NCBI GenBank assembly: GCA_023386455.1
Contig: JAEWJO010000328.1
Span: 1 to 6,569, forward strand
Direction: 5' to 3'
Length of the DNA stretch: 6,569 bases
Source: Pseudomonadota bacterium
Lineage (GTDB): Bacteria > Myxococcota_A > Polyangia > Haliangiales > Haliangiaceae
The position numbers and the translations under genes are program-made. Position 1 is the stretch's first letter; each line of letters starts with the position of its first letter. Positions 1 through 5,617 of this stretch are shown here, piece after piece. Under the pieces are notes generated by a model, which saw nothing but the letters and a program-made list of their open reading frames with translations, ran no database searches and was not told the DNA's origin.

Positions 1-1503
1 CCGGCGGCTCGCCTCGTCCTTGCGGCGAGCGAGCGCCTCGAGCTGCGTGTCGCTCGTCGCGACCTCGGTGCGCCGGGCGCCAAGGCCCGCGCGCGCACCG
101 TCGAGGTCGCGCTGGAGGTCGGCGACCTTCTGCCGCGAGTCGGCCGTCGCCTGATCGCGCGCCGCGACGTCCGCGGTCTCGCGCTCGACCTCGGCCGCGA
201 GGCCCTCGAGCTCCTCCCTGCGCGCCGCGAGCTCGGCCGCACCGCGCTCGCGCTGCTCCGTGATCTCGTCGATCTCGGTCCGCGCGGCCTGCATGCGAGT
301 GTCGAGGTCGTCGGCCTCTCGCCGCTCGAACCCGATCTTGCTCTCGCCGAGGCGGAGCCGGTTATCGAGCTCGTAGACGTGCTCCTGCACGTTGACGAGC
401 CGGCGCTCCTCGACCGACAGCTCGCCGCGCTCGGCGACGACATGCGCGTCCTTCGCCGACCACGACGTCCGCGTCGTCTCGAGCGTCGTCTTCGTCTCGG
501 TCAGCCGGTTCGCGACGAGCTTGTCCTCGGCGTTGAGCTCGAGCCACTTGTGCGCGGCCTTCCACAGCTCGAGGTCCTTCTGCTCGGTCTTGTACTTGCG
601 ATAGCGCTCGGCCTTCTGCGCCTGGCGGCGCAGCGTGCCCATCCGCTTGTCGAGCTCGCTGACGATGTCCGAGACGCGCATCAGGTTCTGGCGCGTCTGA
701 TCGAGCTTCTTCTCGGCGGCCTTCTTCTTGACCTTGAACTTCGTGATGCCCGCGGCTTCCTCGATGATCGTGCGGCGGTCCTGCGGCCGGCTCGACACGA
801 TCTGGCCGATGCGGCCCTGCTCGATGATCGCGTAGGCCTTCGTGCCGACGCCGGTACCGAGGAAGAGGTCCGTGATGTCGCGCAGACGGCACGGCGTCTT
901 GTTGATGAAGTACTGGCTCGTACCATCGCGGTACAGCCGGCGCGTGATCGTGACCTCGGTGTAGCGCGCGAAGTCGAACGCCGGCTTCTCGTCGTTCAGG
1001 ATCTTCGCGACCTCGTCCTGCGGCGTCGGGATCGGCTTGCCCTCGGCGTCGACCCACACGGCCTGCTCGTGGACGATCGAGACCGGCTTGTCTTGCTCGG
1101 CCGCATCCGCGGCTTGCACGGGCGCCTCGCCCTCGCCGGCGGGCGCCGCCGGCTCGCCCTCGTTCGCGATGCTCTCGAGCGCGCGATCGGCCTCGGCCTC
1201 ATCCGAGTTGCGCGCGAGCTCGAGCGTCTCGTGCGAGAAGCCGACGTCGTCGAACGTCAGCGACACCTCCGCCATCGGCGCCGGGCCGCGCGACTCGCTG
1301 CCCGCGAAGATGACGTCTTCCATCGCCTTGCCGCGGAGGTGCTTGGCGCTCTGCTCGCCCATGCACCAGCGGATGGCGTCAACGATGTTGGACTTACCGC
1401 AACCGTTGGGGCCGACCACGCCCGTGATCGACTCCCCGATCTGGACGACGGCCCTGTCGCAAAACGACTTGAAGCCGATGATCTCGACTCGCTTGATGCG
1501 CAT
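1..1503 (-). CDS. smc: Chromosome segregation protein SMC, N-terminal part (cut by the left window edge)
   Basis: SMC is the ATPase of the bacterial condensin (Smc-ScpAB), which loads on DNA and extrudes or holds loops during chromosome segregation in the cytoplasm. The frame is open from ATG at 1503 to base 1, giving 501 codons of an expected ~1200; the hinge, second coiled coil and Walker B/C-motif half lie outside the window. Visible motifs: canonical start MRIKRVEIIGFKSF; Walker A GPNGCGKS at residues 31-38; arginine of KHLRG at 57; a Q-loop-type 'IIEQGRIGQI' at 227-236; then SSRPQDRRTIIEEAAGI to about 253. From about 260 onward the protein is charged heptad-like coiled coil to the edge. 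The start is fixed by family alignment; GGAG sits only 4 bases upstream (minus strand, 1511-1508). Odd: residues ~90-177, between two conserved head strands, form an Ala/Glu/Pro-rich insertion absent from typical SMCs. It is divergent from the next gene. The assignment is very secure. Confidence 0.96.
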   Translation of the reverse strand, partial: MRIKRVEIIGFKSFCDRAVVQIGESITGVVGPNGCGKSNIVDAIRWCMGEQSAKHLRGKAMEDVIFAGSESRGPAPMAEVSLTFDDVGFSHETLELARNSDEAEADRALESIANEGEPAAPAGEGEAPVQAADAAEQDKPVSIVHEQAVWVDAEGKPIPTPQDEVAKILNDEKPAFDFARYTEVTITRRLYRDGTSQYFINKTPCRLRDITDLFLGTGVGTKAYAIIEQGRIGQIVSSRPQDRRTIIEEAAGITKFKVKKKAAEKKLDQTRQNLMRVSDIVSELDKRMGTLRRQAQKAERYRKYKTEQKDLELWKAAHKWLELNAEDKLVANRLTETKTTLETTRTSWSAKDAHVVAERGELSVEERRLVNVQEHVYELDNRLRLGESKIGFERREADDLDTRMQAARTEIDEITEQRERGAAELAARREELEGLAAEVERETADVAARDQATADSRQKVADLQRDLDGARAGLGARRTEVATSDTQLEALARRKDEASRR

Positions 1504-1561
1504 GAAACTCCATGACGCGGAAGGTTGTCCCTCCGTGGCCGGGGCAAGTTGCCAGGGCCCT
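1504..1561. promoter_or_regulatory. Short divergent intergenic region between smc and the membrane-protein gene
   Basis: The 58 bases (88 if the downstream GTG at 1592 is the true start) must carry any promoters for two divergent genes. I see no convincing -35/-10 pair in either direction. The only recognisable signal is CTCC at 1508-1511, which reads GGAG on the minus strand and is a plausible though close ribosome site for smc. The role as promoter region is inferred from gene orientation only. Confidence 0.3.
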
Positions 1562-3271
1562 ATGACATCGAGCACGTGCTATCACGCCTGTGTGCGCTGG
1601 GTGCTCCTGATCGTGCTCGCTGCGGCGGTCGCTGAAGCCGGCCCAGTCGTCGAAATCCAGGCGCATACGCAGCTCTCGATCACCGCGGTCAACCAGCGCG
1701 AAGGCGGCCTGGTCGAGGTCCGCGGCCGGCTCACCGACAAGCTGACCGGCGATGGCATCCCGGGCGAGCGCGTCTACATCACGCTCGGCGGCCAGCGCGC
1801 CTCCCACTTCACCGCCCAGGACGGCTCGTTCGCGATGCAGCTCCCCGCGCCGCCGGGTCCGGTCGAGGTCTCGCTCGACTACAAAGGAGGCGCGCGGCTC
1901 GAGAAGGCCGACCCGGTGACGGTCAAGACCGACCCGGCGAAGACACCGGTGCGCCTCGACATCGTCAAGACGACCGAGGATCCGAGCGGTGCGATGGTCC
2001 GCGCCGACGCGATAGGTGACGGCGAGGGCACGCTCGCGGTGCCGGTCCACCTCTCGGTCGCGCCGGTCGGAACCGAGGTGTTCAAGGTCCTGCGCACGGT
2101 GACGACCGGCACGGAGGTCCCGCTGTCGCGAACCGACGCGGGCGGTCCCGGGACCCACCGTCTGCGCGCGACGTTCGACGGCGATGACTCGCACCAGAGC
2201 GCGACCCAGACCGTCACGATCGAGCTGACGAGCGGCACGACGACGACGATGGCGCTGTCGTCGACGAACCTCGCCTACGAGGACGACCTCGTTGTCACCG
2301 GCCGCGTGATCGATGATGACAAGAAGCCGGTCGCGCACGCCGCGGTCACGCTCAAGTCCGGCGATCGCCGGCTCGCGCAGGGCGCGACCAACGACGAGGG
2401 TCGCTACTCGTTCGAGGTCGAGGCCGAGGTCATCGGCCAGGGCGCCGCGATCGGCATCCAGGTCGACTCCGATCCAGGGGCCTCTTACATCCGGCCGAGC
2501 CATGCCGATCCGGTCGTCATCCAGATCGCCGCGCCGCAGCCGGTCCCGGTGTCGTGGACCGTCGCCGCGTTCGTCGCGACCGTGCTCGCCGCCGGCGGGT
2601 TCTTCGCCGCGCGCAACAAGCCGTGGAAGCGGTTCCGCCGCCCGGCGCCGCCGGCCGAGGTCCCGAGCGAGGAAGGCGAGATCGAGCAGGTGAAGGGCGG
2701 CCTCGTCGTCGCCAAGCCCGGCGTCGTCGCGACGCTGCGGCGGCCCAACGACGACGGCTTCGCCGGCGTCGTCCGCGACACCGTACGCGGCCGGCCGATC
2801 GAGGAGGCCGTCGTCTCGCTCGTGCTCGACGGCTCCGAGTCGAGCGAGCGCGAGACGCGCACGGGCGCCGACGGCAGCTTCTCGATCGAGAACCTGGCGG
2901 CCGGCGAGTGGCGTGCAGAGGTCGCGGCTCCCGGCCACGTCACCGAGCGGTTCACCGTCACCGTCCCGCACCGCGGCGAGCTGCGCGGTGTCCGCGTCGA
3001 TCTGGTCCCGGTCCGCGAACGCGTGTTCCAGCTCTACCGCCGCGCCGCCGAGCCGGTGCTGCCGGAGGCCCGGCTGTGGGGCATCTGGTCGCCCCGCCAG
3101 ATCGTCGATCACGTCCGCTCCCGGCGGCCGAGCCCGGCCCTCGCCGATCTCACCGACTTCGTCGAGGAGGTCTACTTCTCGCCGCGCGTCGCCGCCGAGG
3201 CGATGCTCGCGGAGGCGGGAGCGAGGGTCGATCGCGCGATCGGCGAGCGCGCTCGTCCGCCCGCACGCTGA
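1562..3271 (+). CDS. Exported single-pass membrane protein with Ig-like/carboxypeptidase-regulatory-like domains
   Basis: A 569-residue protein of unknown function. Residues ~12-26 are a hydrophobic signal sequence (WVLLIVLAAAVAEA|GP). Residues ~50-105 form a carboxypeptidase-regulatory/CNA-B-like beta-sandwich (GRLTDKLTGDGIPGERVYI..DGSFAMQLP). Residues ~110-222 look like a bacterial Ig-like domain ending in 'FDGDDSHQSATQTVTIEL'. Residues ~226-310 are another sandwich (VTGRVIDDDKKPVAHAAVTLK..NDEGRYSFEV). A transmembrane helix lies at ~331-350, followed by the basic stretch KPWKRFRR. Past it, residues ~400-485 are again a regulatory-like sandwich (GVVRDTVRGRPIEEAVVSL..ADGSFSIENLAAG). The last ~80 residues (LYRRAAEPVLP..SPRQIVDHV..LTDFVEEVYFSPR) resemble the DUF4129 C-terminus, a weak resemblance by eye. 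Start uncertain: GTG at 1592 gives a cleaner signal peptide (MRWVLLIVLAAAVAEA), ATG at 1562 a weak AGGG site 4 bases upstream. Cleaved signal plus basic flank predict the N-terminal part outside and the C-terminal part in the cytoplasm. Likely co-transcribed with ftsY, 36 bases downstream. Confidence 0.85.
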   Translation: MTSSTCYHACVRWVLLIVLAAAVAEAGPVVEIQAHTQLSITAVNQREGGLVEVRGRLTDKLTGDGIPGERVYITLGGQRASHFTAQDGSFAMQLPAPPGPVEVSLDYKGGARLEKADPVTVKTDPAKTPVRLDIVKTTEDPSGAMVRADAIGDGEGTLAVPVHLSVAPVGTEVFKVLRTVTTGTEVPLSRTDAGGPGTHRLRATFDGDDSHQSATQTVTIELTSGTTTTMALSSTNLAYEDDLVVTGRVIDDDKKPVAHAAVTLKSGDRRLAQGATNDEGRYSFEVEAEVIGQGAAIGIQVDSDPGASYIRPSHADPVVIQIAAPQPVPVSWTVAAFVATVLAAGGFFAARNKPWKRFRRPAPPAEVPSEEGEIEQVKGGLVVAKPGVVATLRRPNDDGFAGVVRDTVRGRPIEEAVVSLVLDGSESSERETRTGADGSFSIENLAAGEWRAEVAAPGHVTERFTVTVPHRGELRGVRVDLVPVRERVFQLYRRAAEPVLPEARLWGIWSPRQIVDHVRSRRPSPALADLTDFVEEVYFSPRVAAEAMLAEAGARVDRAIGERARPPAR

Positions 3272-3287
3272 CCCACGCCGACCTTCG

Positions 3288-3299
3288 TTGAGCTATAAC
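3288..3299 (+). promoter_or_regulatory. Possible -10 element (TATAAC) just before ftsY
   Basis: The AT-richest spot of the 36-base gap before ftsY contains TATAAC at 3294-3299, ending 8 bases before the ATG. If used, transcription would start almost at the ATG, giving a nearly leaderless mRNA; this would fit the lack of a Shine-Dalgarno sequence before ftsY. No good -35 is seen: CTGACC at 3268-3273 is 20 bases away, which is long. The octamer TTGAGCTA at 3288-3295 recurs before the first barrel gene (4599-4606). Weak, motif-only evidence. Confidence 0.25.
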
Positions 3300-3307
3300 G
3301 CACCTCG

Positions 3308-4381
3308 ATGCAGACCGAGGTGTTGCAGCTCGTGATCGCGATCATCGTGATCGTTCTCGTGCTGCTCCTGTTACGACGCGCCGGCACCAAGAGCCGCGCC
3401 AAGTCCACCGCCGGCGTGCGCGAGCGCCTCGGCGTCGAAGAAGCCGTCGCGCCCAAGCGCAAGCGCCCCATCCGCGAGAAGAAGCCCGCCGCCGAGGCTC
3501 GCGAGGAACGCGAGGAGCGCGAGGAGGAGGAAGAGGTCGAGGAGGAGGAGGAGGTCGCCGCCGATGCCGCGACCGCCGCGGCCTACAAGGCCGGCCTCGC
3601 CAAGACCCGCGGCGGCTTTGTCGCGCGCCTCGGCAAGCTGTTCGGCAAGAAGAAGATCGACGCGACGACCGTCGACGAGCTCGAGGAGGTGCTGTTCACC
3701 GCCGACATCGGGCCGCGCGCCGCCGATCGCATCTTCCAGTCGGTGAAGAAGGGCCTGACGAAGGACGAGCTCGAGGACTCCGACAAGATCTGGAAGCAGA
3801 TCCGGAAGACCTCGCGCGAGATCCTGGCCGTCGACGCCCCGCCCGTCGACATGTCGAAGCAGCCGTTCGTGCTGCTGGTGCTCGGCGTCAACGGCGTCGG
3901 CAAGACGACGACGATCGGCAAGCTCGCGACGAAGTGGAAGGACGAGGGCAAGAAGGTCCTGCTCGCCGCAGGCGACACGTTCCGCGCCGCCGCGACGGAG
4001 CAGCTCGAGGAGTGGGCCAAGCGCGCGAACGTCGACATCGTGAAGGGCAAGCCGCAGGGCGACCCGTCGTCGGTGATCTTCGACGCGATCAAGAAGGGCA
4101 AGGACGAGGGTTACGACGTCGTCCTCTGCGACACCGCCGGCCGCCTCCACTCGAATGCCGGCCTCATGGACGAGCTCAAGAAGCTCCGCCGGGTCTCGGA
4201 CAAGGCGCTCCCCGGCGCCCCGCACGAGACCTGGATGGTCCTCGACTCGACGACCGGCCAGAACGCGATCTCCCAGGCCAAGACCTTCAAGTCGGACATG
4301 GAGATCACGGGAATCGTGCTCACCAAGCTCGATGGCTCGGCCAAGGGCGGCGTCGTCCTCGGCATCTGCGACGAGCTGTAG
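3308..4381 (+). CDS. ftsY: Signal recognition particle receptor FtsY, frame ended early by an in-frame TAG
   Basis: FtsY is the inner-membrane docking GTPase for ribosome-SRP complexes; with Ffh it hands nascent membrane proteins to SecYEG. Residues 5-22 are a hydrophobic membrane anchor (LQLVIAIIVIVLVLLLL). A basic, then Glu-rich linker follows (acidic run ~62-82), and the NG GTPase domain begins near 95. G motifs are all present: P-loop GVNGVGKTT (193-201), DTFRAAA (223-229), DTAGR (275-279), TKLDGSAKGG (339-348). The frame then hits TAG at codon 358 (4379-4381), where the family has one ordinary residue between 'ICDEL' and 'VPVRFIGVGE'. The missing 37 residues are encoded in the same frame directly downstream (see next entry), so the natural product should be about 395 residues. 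The 357-residue form lacks the closing loop and last helix of the G domain and would probably be inactive. No clear ribosome site precedes the ATG. Family identity is certain; whether the TAG is real is not. Confidence 0.95.
   Translation: MQTEVLQLVIAIIVIVLVLLLLRRAGTKSRAKSTAGVRERLGVEEAVAPKRKRPIREKKPAAEAREEREEREEEEEVEEEEEVAADAATAAAYKAGLAKTRGGFVARLGKLFGKKKIDATTVDELEEVLFTADIGPRAADRIFQSVKKGLTKDELEDSDKIWKQIRKTSREILAVDAPPVDMSKQPFVLLVLGVNGVGKTTTIGKLATKWKDEGKKVLLAAGDTFRAAATEQLEEWAKRANVDIVKGKPQGDPSSVIFDAIKKGKDEGYDVVLCDTAGRLHSNAGLMDELKKLRRVSDKALPGAPHETWMVLDSTTGQNAISQAKTFKSDMEITGIVLTKLDGSAKGGVVLGICDEL
3499..3556 (+). repeat. Purine-rich GAG/GAA tract inside ftsY
   Basis: A low-complexity run of GAG/GAA codons encodes the Glu-rich linker between the FtsY anchor and its GTPase domain (residues ~65-83). 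Such acidic linkers are typical of FtsY 'A' domains. The near-repetitive DNA could vary in length by slippage in multiples of three without breaking the frame. Confidence 0.6.
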
Positions 4382-4495
4382 GTGCCCGTGCGCTTCATTG
4401 GCGTGGGTGAGAAAAAAGAGGATCTGCGGCCATTCGACGCAAATGCCTTCGTCGAGGCCCTGTTTTCCGACGCTGCGCGCGACGAAGCGGCCTGA
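4379..4495 (+). other. ftsY: Displaced C-terminal tail of FtsY, in the same frame after the TAG
   Basis: Directly after the TAG the unchanged frame reads VPVRFIGVGEKKEDLRPF, then DANAFVEALFSDAARDEAA, then TGA at 4493-4495. This is the standard C-terminus of FtsY: the GVGE motif (365-368 if the TAG is counted as residue 358) and the DLRPF motif (372-376) close the guanine-binding site and lead into the final helix. No frameshift is involved; one substitution (for example AAG to TAG, Lys, or TAC/TAT to TAG, Tyr) explains the break. There is no start codon with a ribosome site that would make this a separate gene. Codon choice differs from the rest of ftsY: 11 of 37 codons end in A or T, against about 5 of the 165 preceding codons. 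Confidence 0.9.
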
Positions 4496-4540
4496 CAGGC
4501 GCTCTCCGCACCGCGGCGCAAATGTTTCAGCCGCTGGGGC

Positions 4541-4591
4541 TTGCGCAATCCGGCCGGATCTCTCGTGTCTGTCTAGGGCCCAATCCTAGGC
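4541..4591. promoter_or_regulatory. Cluster of palindromes in the ftsY-barrel intergenic region
   Basis: The 128-base gap between the ftsY tail and the first barrel gene contains back-to-back symmetric sequences: TTGCGCAA (4541-4548), the perfect 12-mer ATCCGGCCGGAT (4548-4559), and an imperfect hairpin with arms GTCTAGGG (4571-4578) and TCCTAGGC (4584-4591) around a 5-base loop. No T-run follows the hairpin, so an intrinsic terminator of standard form is not supported. These may be operator sites or chance symmetry in GC-rich DNA. Confidence 0.3.
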
Positions 4592-4623
4592 AAGTTGCTT
4601 GAGCTACAAAAAAGGGCCGTGTT

Positions 4624-5601
4624 ATGAAGCGCATACGAATGCGGACCACCAGCCATCGCGCTAGGTCCCTCTTGATCGTCGCACTCGGGGTGGCTCTGAC
4701 GAGCACGTCGTTTGCGCAGGGCAAGAAGGACAACAAAGCCCCTGCTCCTGCTCCGACTGCCGGCAGCGACAAAGCTGCTGGTGACGAGGGCATCGAGATC
4801 GACGAACCGAAGCCCGACGACAGCGGCACGATCGACATGGAAGAAGAGGAGAAGCCGCAAGCTTCCCTCGAGGCCGATCTCAACGCCACCGATCAAACGG
4901 CGGTGGTGAAGGCCGGCCCCGTGAAGAAGACGCCGCTGTCCTGGAAGGACATCCTCGTCGTCGTTCGCAAGCCGTTCCTCAAGGTCCGCCGCACGGAGCT
5001 CAATCCGTTCACGTCGGTCTCGATGAACGACAACATGATCCGCCACTACACGATCGGTGGCGAGTTCGCGTACTACCTGACCGACGTCCTCGCGATCGGC
5101 GTCGAAGGTAACTACTACGTCCACAACTTCAACGAGCCGTTCGACCTCGTCGCACGCCAGGCGCGTCGCCTGCCGACGGTCAACCAGTACAACTGGAGCG
5201 CCGCGCTGAACTTCCACTACGTGCCCGTGTACGGCAAGTTCGCCGTCCTCGATCACCGCCTCGTCGCGTGGGAGGTGTTCTTCACCGCCGGCATCGGCGC
5301 CGGTCAGAGCGAGGTGATTCCGCGGGACACCAAGTTCCCCGGGTTCACCAACATCCTGATCCAGCCGAACCTCGGCGCGAGCATGCGCTTCTTCCTCGCG
5401 AAGTGGCTCACGGTCAACGTCGGCATTCGCGACTACATGTTCATCGACAAGTTCGAGCCGACCGATCGGTCGCCGACGATGAACACGAGCGCGAGCCAAG
5501 CGAAGGACAACGCGGACAGCGCCTTCATCAACAACGTGATGTTCCAGGTCGGTCTCAGCTTCTGGCTGCCGACGACGTTCGAGTACACGACCTTCCGCTG
5601 A
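4624..5601 (+). CDS. Outer-membrane beta-barrel protein, myxobacterial type (first of a tandem pair)
   Basis: A 325-residue exported protein of unknown role. Residues 1-31 are a signal peptide with a long basic n-region (MKRIRMRTTSHRAR), a hydrophobic core and a SFA|Q cleavage site. Residues ~32-105 are a disordered Pro/Ala- then Asp/Glu-rich linker, expected in the periplasm. From ~110 to the end are alternating amphipathic strands with many aromatics (GGEFAYYLTDVLAIGVEGNYYV, split over strands; LNFHYVPVYGKF; GASMRFFLAKWLTVNVGIRDYMF), and the chain ends VGLSFWLPTTFEYTTFR. This resembles the outer-membrane beta-barrel domain family common in Myxococcota; I recall it from memory rather than a search. 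ATG at 4624 is preferred over 4639 because AAAGGG (4611-4616) lies 7 bases upstream. The next gene is a diverged paralogue 16 bases downstream, so they are probably one operon. Confidence 0.88.
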   Translation: MKRIRMRTTSHRARSLLIVALGVALTSTSFAQGKKDNKAPAPAPTAGSDKAAGDEGIEIDEPKPDDSGTIDMEEEEKPQASLEADLNATDQTAVVKAGPVKKTPLSWKDILVVVRKPFLKVRRTELNPFTSVSMNDNMIRHYTIGGEFAYYLTDVLAIGVEGNYYVHNFNEPFDLVARQARRLPTVNQYNWSAALNFHYVPVYGKFAVLDHRLVAWEVFFTAGIGAGQSEVIPRDTKFPGFTNILIQPNLGASMRFFLAKWLTVNVGIRDYMFIDKFEPTDRSPTMNTSASQAKDNADSAFINNVMFQVGLSFWLPTTFEYTTFR

Positions 5602-5606
5602 TCCAC

Positions 5607-5610
5607 GGAG
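5607..5610 (+). promoter_or_regulatory. Ribosome binding site of the second barrel gene
   Basis: GGAG lies 7 bases before the ATG at 5618, inside the 16-base gap between the barrel genes. It is the best ribosome site in the window, fixes the start of the second barrel, and supports translation from a shared message. Confidence 0.75.
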
Positions 5611-5617
5611 CCTAGAC

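Noticed and set aside
379..1515. Plus-strand open frame (378 codons) opposite smc
   Set aside because: The minus strand encodes an unmistakable SMC head; the plus reading is a Leu/Arg-rich shadow.
1883..1890. Perfect Shine-Dalgarno-like AAAGGAGG inside the membrane-protein gene
   Set aside because: No start codon lies at a suitable distance (the nearest in-frame GTG, at 1916, is 25 bases away) and the codons simply encode Lys-Gly-Gly in a continuous domain.
1394..3112. Long minus-strand open frame (572 codons) opposite the Ig-like membrane protein
   Set aside because: Its translation is Arg/Asp/Leu-rich with no recognisable domain, it overlaps the conserved SMC start, and the plus strand has a signal peptide, domains and a transmembrane helix. 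It is a GC-driven shadow.
4382..4495. Small independent gene after the TAG
   Set aside because: The sequence is the contiguous, in-frame FtsY C-terminus; no ribosome site precedes the GTG at 4382, and the piece would not fold alone.
4571..4591. Hairpin as an intrinsic terminator for ftsY
   Set aside because: The stem contains wobble pairs and is followed by AAGTTGCTT rather than a T-run.
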